A stretch of DNA of 64,000 nucleotides from Bolinopsis microptera. Lineage: Eukaryota; Ctenophora; Tentaculata; Lobata; Bolinopsidae. Position numbers and translations under genes: made by a program. The stretch spans positions 9,457,226 through 9,521,225 of the forward strand of contig NC_087074.1 in assembly GCF_026151205.1 (NCBI RefSeq). Direction: 5' to 3'. Numbering within the stretch: position 1 is the first letter of the stretch; each line of letters begins with the position of its first letter. Positions 55,796 to 64,000 of this stretch are shown in pieces. Under the pieces are notes generated by a model. It ran no database searches and was not told where the DNA came from. It saw only the letters and a list, made by a program, of their open reading frames with translations.

Positions 55796-57600
55796 TTAAT
55801 TGTTCTTATTCTGTTTCCTTATCGCAATCTCAACACCTCCACTCATACAAAACGAGACTACACAAAAACCAAGCATCATGTATCCTCCTTGTTCGTATGT
55901 AAGGTACTCCATCGCCAACAGGGCAACCAAATGACCAACCCTGTTAAAGGCCGTCGAAAGACATAACCAAATTGTCGTACCTTTTGATTCGGAGGAAGCG
56001 CTCATTTCCCTTCTCGCAAGTTTTACTTGGACTTCCTCAAAGGCAAATAGGGCAGCCAATGTGCACATTTGATTTGAAAGGCCCTGAAGCATTGTGGAAA
56101 TGTAAGCGAGGATAACCACGTTATCATACAGAAATGTTAACTTTGGGTTGGGGAAGAGGATGAAAACTCCGATTGCTGAGAGGAATGCTGAAAATGCCAT
56201 GATCTGAAATGGTGTTGCCCAGCCTTTCTGGATGATGTAACCGGATACGATCGATCCTGCAAACCTTGCCACGTAAAGGATAAAAAGATATGTCCCACCC
56301 TGAGAAATACTCACTTCGAACGTGTCGAAAAGGTATGGAGTGGTTATTGCTGAGGTAAATCCAACCAGTGCCTCAAGAATGCTGTAAGAAATAATGGGGA
56401 TAATAATTAATGGAGAAAGCCCCTTGGCCTTAGGCTCGGTTTCCTCGTTGGTGTTCTGGGTTGTTGTGATATCAGCTTCCTCTGTTGCCCCATAATTAGG
56501 TGGATCTGCCACATTTGTGTTGGTTATAACAAAATCCTCACTACCAACTTGATCACCACTCATCTCATTTTCCAAGTCTCCAAAACTAGTCTCAACTGTT
56601 TCATCAGAAGATTTATTTTGAGGGTTAACATAAACTGGCAGGGAATTCTTTGGCAGAACCACAAGCTTGTACGAAAACAGGACAAGACATATACCCCCAG
56701 CAATGAGCAGAGTAGAGGTAAATCCAAAGTGATCATACAGAACTCCCCCAATAAGAATAGCAGTGGAGCCCCCAGAATAATAACCACTGTTGGTGAGCCC
56801 TATAGTAAGTTTAACATGGTCAGGGAACCAAACTCTGCAGCCCTCTACCACACCTTTACACGCCAGGAGACCCACGTAACCTTGTACAGCTCGTAGGATT
56901 AGTAGGAGGGTGATTGTTAATGAGTTGTACTGCTCTGGTATCAGCCCCACCAGTCCCTGTCCTGCAGGAAGGAATTATAAATACCATAATGAATAATGAT
57001 GTGTGATTTATAGATTGAAATTGTTTATGGATTGATATTTCAGTAGTGTCTTTTGATACGTGTTCTTAAGATAAGAATCCACCATAAAACTATCTTGTTT
57101 ATCTTGTCAAACTACTCAGTTAATTGTAACAATTACCCATCATCTGTACCACGTTAGCTGCCACAAAAGTGACCTGGTATTTCCACAGGGTGACTTTTCT
57201 CTCATGGATGAGATAGTGTTGCACGTCAAACAGCATGTTGAAAAGATAGCCAACTCCTGGCATCATTCCAAACAGGCCCACCAGAAAGCTGCTTATACCT
57301 GTGTATGTTAGAAGTTGTGTTAACATCTAATGATTAATCTAATGGTCATTATTCCTCAGTTTGAAGTTCAAGCCGACGCACCTAAGAAAATGACAAAATT
57401 GACGTTTGATCCCAGCAACTAAGGTTATAAATAAAAGGAAAATTAAGTTGTACTATCTAGTCATCTTAACCATTTAAACACATACCTCTGTCGAGTAAAT
57501 ACTTGACGTAGAAGGATTGCGTATTAACCGAACTGCCGGATATAGCAAGAGGCATGAGGTACACTGCCAGCAGTACCATCAGACCCAGTTTGGAGAACAT
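55796..57600 (-). CDS. MFS transporter, tandem copy 2, three exons, 480 aa
   Basis: Exons 57486-57600, 57137-57298 and 55796-56961; identical exon lengths to copy 1 and fully open. Differs from copy 1 at scattered sites, many in the acidic central loop (for example NPQNKSSDETVETSFGD) and in the last helix (CMSGGVEIAIR against CTSAGVEIAIR). Same membrane topology and motifs as copy 1. All three copies being intact suggests they are functional or very young. Confidence 0.87.
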
Positions 57601-57865
57601 AATCCGGATTCCTGCTTGAACCCCAAAGTTATTTCCTCGTATAGAAATCGACAAAGAAAGATTATGATCAAAATGTTTGTAGCAACCAAGAATTAGAATG
57701 AGGAGAAAAAATGGTGAAAATGTTTAAGATTCTGTGCACTTTTTGTAGATGGCTACCCTGCCCCTTCCATTCTTAATCAAGCAAACTATCGTAAAAATGA
57801 ATGACGGAAACAACAGCTACAACTGGCAAAAAAGTGCTTAGGAAGTAAATTGCATCTATATTTAA

Positions 57866-58366
57866 TTAATTTTGAGTTTTAAGGTATGAAATGTGGCCTC
57901 AAACGACTTAGTAAAATTCATCGTAAAAAGGGCCAAACATGGCAGATTTAAGGCTTAAAATGCCTATAACTCAAAAAGTATCAGTTTTTTTGAAATAATT
58001 TTTACAGAATCGTAATCAGCTTGAGAAGACGAATCTTTTAGTACCAAATAGGTGATTTTAGAAGACAAATTGTCTTAAATAATTTTCTAGCTCGAACACA
58101 AGGGTCCCCCCTTGTATAAATTTTGTACAAATTGTACACATTTTTTTACAAATTTTGTGTCTTTAACTATTATAACGTACGACACCTCGTTAACCCAATC
58201 GATGTTTGGAAGGCTGCACATTTTCACATACCTAACTCACAAGGGTCTTACGGAGTTGTGCGAGATGACGATACATAGAGGCCGCAGAATTATGAGGACT
58301 ACCAGATCCTGGTGGAACCTAAGCGATCCATGATATCACGACAATCCCCTAAAAAAAGTGCTTAGG
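57866..58366. other. Insertion specific to unit 2 upstream region
   Basis: About 500 bp are present here but absent at the corresponding point of unit 1 (about 46,050). It includes a stretch at about 58,175-58,345 that recurs inverted at 62,795-62,975. Mobile origin is likely; the ends are not resolved. Confidence 0.55.
58170..58345 (+). repeat. Repeat R, forward copy (inverted partner at 62795-62975)
   Basis: Both copies keep an open frame containing TYDTSLTQS-FGRLHIFTYL and MRTTRSWWNLS, only a few residues different. I do not recognise this peptide; it may be part of a mobile element or of a host exon picked up by one. Confidence 0.65.
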
Positions 58367-59508
58367 AGGTAAATTGCAGATATTTGATTATATAGAGACA
58401 TGAAATTTAACCTTCTTGGGCCCAGCAATGTGAGATGAAAAGCTGACTGAAAGGAAACTGGATCTATCATTTGTAGTACTATAATATAATTTACATGTTA
58501 TAAAGTCAGCGCAAATCCTAGTTGTCATTCCTGATTCAAGTTTTAACTCGCGAGGTAGATTCTTAGAATCTGTGTGTGATTTGCCATGAGATAGAGGTCG
58601 CTGTGGGTCAGCTGAGAACTTTATTAGTTTTACATTCACGGACAGTGCCAGGAATATTGCCTGAGGTTTTGAAGCAGTGCACTGAACAGTTAGTGTAAGT
58701 AAGTGACTTAAGGTTAGCCCAGAATCTCAATCATCGGCTCTTCAAGTTCAATGGTAACATCTAAAGTGTCTTGAAATGTATAGTTTGTGAACTGGAAAGT
58801 TCCTTTGACCTATGAAATCCAGTAATATTATTTTTCACGTGGCGATCGTATGGCTATAGGACAACCGAAGTAAAAAGGTATGAAATGGCCGTTGTAACAT
58901 TTAATGCTTGTGATATAAGAGCCGGAAGGGTGCGGGTGTCACGGTAGGGTGGTAACAGGGTGGTTCTGGTTGTTGTCTAAACATGAAGAGTAAACAGAGT
59001 CTGAAGTGACTTTGTTACCATGCCAACCCCACCCTCCCATTTACAGAACTAGATTTTACCTACCTTACTTGGGAATATTATAGCGGGTTAATTTATGACT
59101 GGGAAAATTAATGACCGGGAAAAATATGGCGGACTTTCCCAAAACCCGCCAAATTATCCCGGTCACGAATATACCGGTGGCCGACCTTTTAATTTCTGTT
59201 TTTTTGTTACTTGTTAAAGAAGTTATTTCAATTTACAGTTATTGATATTACTCAGAAATAGAAAAAAAGACACGTCTATTTAAAGGAAAATAAATCTAAG
59301 CAATACTAAGTCAAATCTTCATTAAAGCGTATTCTCATTCTCGTTATCGCTAATGTCCCCTCCATTATCATTATTGATATCCCCCTGCTGCTGACCGTCA
59401 AATTCGAAGTCGTATTATTGTCTTAACAAGACTTTCATTTTGTCCGCTAGTGGGGCTACTGCTTTGAAGGTCAGCCGGAGCTTGATTTCCTGCCCACCGC
59501 TTGGTATT

Positions 59509-59932
59509 AATAAAACAAATATTAATAAAACAAATACTTATTTTTACGGCACAATCAAACAATATCAATAATAAATAAATCAGGGGAGGTTTGAAGAGGT
59601 TTCAAGTGCCGAAGGCCACTAATTATCTTTAAGATTTGAGAGTGACCTGTACTTGAAACACCCTCAACCATCCACTACGTCAATATACTTATTATACAAA
59701 TATAGAAAAATATAATTATCTAAGCTAAAATTGCTTATTGGTCTAGTTTGGTGAAATAAGAGATCCCAGTTGAGTTTTAGTTTAGGTTTAGGTTTTAAAT
59801 CATAGTTTGAAAGGTTAGCCATGTTTCATGGCAGAGAGAGATAGCATGTGTGTAGAGCCGTACCGGATGTAGAATTTGAGATATAATATAGATTAGTTAC
59901 CATATATTAGGGTCACCTCGATTTTGGAGGGA
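59509..59932 (-). mobile_element. 5'-truncated copy of the same LINE, 424 bp
   Basis: The reverse strand reads the last codons of ORF2 (SLQNRGDPNIW, stop), then the 3' untranslated region and the ATTTGTTTTATTA tail repeats. It corresponds to about 54,284-54,711 of the full element with scattered differences. It is inserted in host frame X of unit 2 at GGTATT/TTGG, where unit 1 reads GGTATTGGGGAACG (47,404-47,417). Confidence 0.92.
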
Positions 59933-60139
59933 TATTGGAGAACGTCTTGGCTTTACATCTTCAAATGCTCCAGTAATCAATCCACCGTGGACCACGAAAT
60001 AGTGGCACTGTTTACTCACTTCTAGCGGGATGTGGCCACAAGTTACTTTAACGGGAAAAACTCCCTTTTTCTTTAGTCTACACACTGCACACGAGAAGCG
60101 ATCAATCTTTAGCGACTCAGTTGATGTCTCTCGCTCCAC
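59897..60139 (-). pseudogene. Host frame X (unit 2) fused in frame to the LINE ORF2 C-terminus
   Basis: Reads VERETSTESLKIDRFSCAVC, then HIPLEVSKQCHYFVVHGGL and VKPRRSPI and then passes directly into SLQNRGDPNIW and the LINE stop codon. The original host ending is stranded at about 59,395-59,508. A 17-18 bp deletion upstream (about 60,157) removes the CAG acceptor seen at 54,873 in unit 1, so expression is doubtful. Confidence 0.7.
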
Positions 60140-60534
60140 TGTTACACGCTCTCCAGGAAGCGATGAGTTTTATCAGTTTTCCGGAACAGGATCCGTTCAA
60201 GCCTCAAGGACCTATGAAGGGTATGAAGCCCAGGGATGTTACAGGGATTTTATAATTTGAATTTAAATTACATGAACTGCTAACAAGCAAATTGTTTTAT
60301 ACCTGCACTGATTATGATACTAGAGCGCTAATAATCATTTTTATATCGTGTACATATACAACAGTTTTTCAGTTGACGAGAGGATGACATCATTTGTTTG
60401 TTTTTTAATTAATATTAACCAGTTATATTATTATTATAATATATATATATTATTATTATTTTCGTTTTCTTCTATTTATATAAATTGTTTTCTTCTCTAC
60501 GATTCACTGATTCATGGGCAAGATAAATGACCAG

Positions 60535-60709
60535 GTCGTGAGTTTGACACGTGGTCCACACACAGCTCTAAAAGTTCCACAACCAGTGCCGGAGAGAGAG
60601 TGATTCTCAAACACGGTGCATCAATGTCCAGTCCTCCACACGTATGGTATCCATTATGTGTATAATACTGGTCCAAGCTTTTATGAAGACATTTAGTTTT
60701 CCCGATTAA
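60535..60709 (+). pseudogene. Orphan copy of zinc-finger gene exon 3 (unit 3), deleted
   Basis: 175 bp instead of 206: a 31 bp deletion at about 60,630 breaks the frame. Otherwise nearly identical to the unit 2 copy. Confidence 0.75.
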
Positions 60710-60738
60710 TGAACTTGGAGGTGTACTGAAACTGTCCC

Positions 60739-62543
60739 TTAATTGTTCTTATTCTGTTTCCTTATCGCAATCTCGACACCTCCACTCATACAAAACGAGA
60801 CTACACAAAAACCAAGCATCATGTATCCTCCTTGTTCGTATGTAAGGTACTCCATCGCCAACAGGGCAACCAAATGACCAACCCTGTTAAAGGCCGTCGA
60901 AAGACATAACCAAATTGTCGTACCTTTTGATTCGGAGGTGGCGCTCATTTCCCTTCTCGCAAGTTTTACTTGGACTTCCTCAAAGGCAAATAGGGCAGCC
61001 AATGTGCACATTTGATTTGAAAGGCCCTGAAGCAGTGTGGAAATATAAGCGAAGATAACCACGTTATCATACAGAAATGTTAACTTTGGGTTGGGGAAGA
61101 GGATGAAAACTCCGATTGCTGAGAGGAATGCTGAAAATGCCATGATCTGAAATGGTGTTGCCCAGCCTTTCTGGATGATGTAACCGGATACGATCGATCC
61201 TGCAAACCTTGCCACGTAAAGGATAAAAAGATATGTCCCACCCTGAGAAATACTCACTTCGAACGTGTCGAAAAGGTATGGAGTGGTTATTGCTGAGGTA
61301 AATCCAACCAGTGCCTCAAGAATGCTGTAGGAAATAATGGGGATAATAATTAATGGAGAAAGCCCCTTGGCCTTAGGCTCGGTTTCCTCGTTGGTGTTCT
61401 GGGTTGTTGTGATATCAGCTTCCTCTGTTGCCCCATAATTAGGTGGATCTGCCACATTTGTGTTGGTTATAACAAAATCCTCACTACCAACTTGATCACC
61501 ACTCATCTCATTTTCCAAGTCTCCAAAACTAGTCTCAACTGTTTCATCAGAAGATTTATTTTGAGGGTTAACATAAACTGGCAGGGAATTCTTTGGCAGA
61601 ACCACAAGCTTGTACGAAAACAGGACAAGACATATACCCCCAGCAATGAGCAGAGTAGAGGTAAATCCAAAGTGATCATACAGAACTCCCCCAATAAGAA
61701 TAGCAGTGGAGCCCCCAGAATAATAACCACTGTTGGTGAGCCCTATAGTAAGTTTAACATGATCAGGGAACCAAACTCTGCAGCCCTCTACCACACCTTT
61801 ACACGCCAGGAGACCCACGTAACCTTGTACAGCTCGTAGGATTAGTAGGAGGGTGATTGTTAATGAGTTGTACTGCTCTGGTATCAGCCCCACCAGTCCC
61901 TGTCCTGCAGGAAGGAATTATAAATACCATAATGAATAATGATGTGTGATTTATAGATTGAAATTGTTTATGGATTGATATTTAAGCAGTGTCTTTTGAT
62001 GCGTGTTCTTAAGATAAGAATCCACCATAAAACTATCTTGTTTATCTTGTCAAACTACTCAGTTAATTGTAACAATTACCCATCATCTGTACCACGTTAG
62101 CTGCCACAAAAGTGACCTGGTATTTCCACAGGGTGACTTTTCTCTCATGGATGAGATAGTGTTGCACGTCAAACAGCATGTTGAAAAGATAGCCAACTCC
62201 TGGCATCATTCCAAACAGGCCCACCAGAAAGTTGCTTATACCTGTGTATGTTAGAAGTTGTGTTAACATCTAATGATTAATCTAATGGTCATTATTCCTC
62301 AGTTTGAAGTTCAAGCCGACGCACCTAAGAAAATGACAAAATTGACGTTTGATCCCAGCAACTAAGGTTATAAATAAAAGGAAAATTAAGTTGTACTATC
62401 TAGTCATCTTAACCATTTAAACACATACCTCTGTCGAGTAAATACTTGACGTAGAAGGATTGCGTATTAACCGAACTGCCGGATATAGCAAGAGGCATGA
62501 GGTACACTGCCAGCAGTACCATCAGACCCAGCTTGGAGAACAT
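60739..62543 (-). CDS. MFS transporter, tandem copy 3, three exons, 480 aa
   Basis: Exons 62429-62543, 62080-62241 and 60739-61904, exactly 4,943 bp from each copy 2 boundary. The protein differs from copy 2 at only a handful of residues (for example SSFLVG to SNFLVG in exon 2, ATSESKG for ASSESKG, and VVIFAYISTLL as in copy 1). It is intact. The copy 1-like residues at some sites suggest gene conversion among units. Confidence 0.87.
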
Positions 62544-62794
62544 AATCCGGATTCCTGCTTGAACCCCAAAGTTATTTCCTCGTATAGAAATCGACAAAGA
62601 AAGATTATGATCAAAATGTTTGTAGCAACCAAGAATTAGAATGAGGAGAAAAAATGGTGAAAATGTTTAAGATTCTGTGCACTTTTTGCATTTTGTAGAT
62701 GGCTACCCTGCCCCTTCCAGTCTTAATCAAGCAAATTATCGTAAAAATAAACGACTGAAACAACAGCTACAACTGGAAAAAAGTGTAGGGCCTG

Positions 62795-62975
62795 TCATGA
62801 TATCATGGATTGCTTAGGTTCCACCAGGATCTGGTAGTCCTCATAATTCTGCGGCCTCTATGTATCGTCATCTCGCACAACTCCGTAAGACCCTTGTGAG
62901 TTAGGTATGTGAAAATGTGCAGCCTTCCAAATATCGATTGGGTTAACGAGGTGTCGTACGTCACCTCGAGATCGG
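62795..62975 (-). repeat. Repeat R, inverted copy
   Basis: Complement of 58,165-58,345, starting near TGTCATGATATCATGGATTG. It lies just where unit 3 stops matching unit 2, so it may mark the right breakpoint of the array. Confidence 0.65.
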
Positions 62976-64000
62976 GCGACAGGGGGCTGACCAGGCCATA
63001 ACCCAATTGATTGCGTCGGAGGCACGTGATTATGAGCCTGAGGTCACGTGACTGTGACGTCACCAGAGCTTGTTTTCCGTTTCCGGCTCATTGGACTGCA
63101 GGTGAGTTTGCATGCTTGTGAATGTGGGTTTAAGTACAGCTGTACTGTAGTTTATATCTTATTACCCCCTTTTATAGAAATCGTAAATTTATTTTCTGAC
63201 AGAAAGCTAGAAATTTACCAAAATATCGACAATGTTATAAACTTATTTTGATGTACATGACTGACCTAAGATTGCACGAGAAATCGATTAAACTTGGTTT
63301 CAGAGCTCAACAATGCTTCCTTATGCCTTGAAATCCATGTTTTATCGATACAATCAACATTATGATCCTGTTGATTAATTAGTAGCAGGTAATAAATAAG
63401 CAGAAACAACGGATTGATTTTGAGTGACCAATAATCGCCGTGATGATACGCTCACAGGCTACCACGTCTCGTGTAACCCTAGGACTCTAACACTTAACAG
63501 ACTCTAACACTTAACAGACTCAAACACGCTCACAGGCTTCCACGTCTCCGGTCTCGTGTACCCTAGGATTTGGTTTTGGATCGGACACTCAAAACAACGA
63601 TAGAGGAGCGGTCTACACGCTCACAGGCGCCGGGACAAGTCAAACTAGGCAAAATCGCGGTGAATTTGCGGCGAAAGATAGTGTATTTGCATAGCTAAGT
63701 TAGATGTCATAAATTCGTTAACTAGTTTGTTAGCTTGCAAAATAGGGAGCGACAGGCTTGTCAGGCAAAACAATACCATCTATATTAATAATCTTAAGTG
63801 TTAAGGTCTAAACATACTCCTCTTCGTGATGTTGTTACACGAATAGGGTAATGAAAATTATTAGTCGGTTTGTGTGAAGATAGTAGGTCTGTGCGGCTTT
63901 TAGTGATAATAGAAAATTATTATAATTATTAGGTAAGAATTATTATAAAAGTTATTTTTATATGGAAACAAGGAGAGTAAGTTTACATATTGAGGCACTT
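62976..64000. other. Right-edge region without a supported gene
   Basis: Contains three spaced copies of ACGCTCACAGGC (about 63,448, 63,526 and 63,617), the first two followed by a CCACGTCTC-type sequence, and a short ACTCTAACACTTAACAG duplication at about 63,484-63,518. No coding exon could be supported. Confidence 0.45.

Larger units (their letters stand above)
43763..62790. repeat. Tandem segmental duplication, three transporter-bearing units
   Basis: Units start at the shared GACCAGGTCGTGAG (about 43,757, 55,555, 60,529). Spacing between units 2 and 3 is exactly 4,943 bp along the whole transporter gene. Units 1 and 2 are 11,798 bp apart at the transporter stop, of which 7,237 bp is the LINE. 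Units 2 and 3 are almost identical; unit 1 is more diverged. Each unit holds a copy of the zinc-finger exon 3 and the transporter. Units 1 and 2 also carry the small frame disrupted by LINE sequence; unit 3 diverges after about 62,790. Confidence 0.93.

Noticed and set aside
44751-61839. 115-codon plus-strand frames opposite each transporter copy
   Set aside because: Antisense shadows of the transporter exon, conserved only because the gene is duplicated.

Overview
The window is nuclear DNA from a non-vertebrate metazoan. The genes are spliced (GT-AG introns, 13 to 16 exons in the two best cases), the DNA is AT-rich, and there are many nested transposons. FTSJ3/SPB1, a USF3-like bHLH factor and a cholinesterase-type carboxylesterase are all animal families. 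The species cannot be fixed from the sequence; a cnidarian-like or other early-branching or marine invertebrate genome would fit, but that is inference. Several predicted starts were checked against the DNA, and exon boundaries below were traced by hand with reading phase verified.

Layout. 1-2 kb: 5' part of a carboxylesterase (minus), running off the left edge. 2-6.7 kb: no gene seen. 6.7-19.4 kb: complete 16-exon FTSJ3/SPB1 rRNA methyltransferase gene (minus, 809 aa), whose first intron holds a 7.6 kb composite transposon with a GA-rich array and a 3,166 bp tandem duplication. 20.3-25.1 kb: complete 13-exon USF3-like gene (minus, 816 aa). 26-31 kb: a Penelope-like GIY-YIG fragment, foldback repeats and a TTAA-flanked MITE. 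32.2-34.0 kb: an unrecognised 610 aa single-exon gene. 34.0-39.0 kb: a dead hAT transposon (8 bp target duplication) carrying two further insertions. 39.2-44.0 kb: a divergent pair of small unrecognised genes (360 aa minus; zinc-finger plus), the second with a 2 kb transposon in its intron. 44.0-62.6 kb: three tandem copies of a 480 aa MFS transporter gene (minus), each with copies of neighbouring exons.

The most unusual item is a 7.2 kb apparently full-length, open LINE (plus, 47,475-54,711) inserted between transporter copies 1 and 2. Its ORF1 joins a PHD-like zinc finger, coiled coil, an AlkB-type 2-oxoglutarate/Fe(II) dioxygenase with all metal and 2OG residues, and an SGNH esterase with its full triad. 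ORF2 (PHD-like finger, endonuclease, reverse transcriptase) starts inside the ORF1 stop codon (ATGA). The duplicated host sequence gives an empty site, which defines the insertion ends. A second, 5'-truncated copy of the same LINE lies in the opposite orientation at 59,509-59,932 and fuses in frame to a host reading frame.

A second theme is three long non-autonomous DNA transposons (14.2-15.9, 36.3-37.9 and 41.7-43.6 kb). All have 4 bp target duplications, and each has an interior filled with many copies of a short motif that also lies at or beside its terminal inverted repeat.
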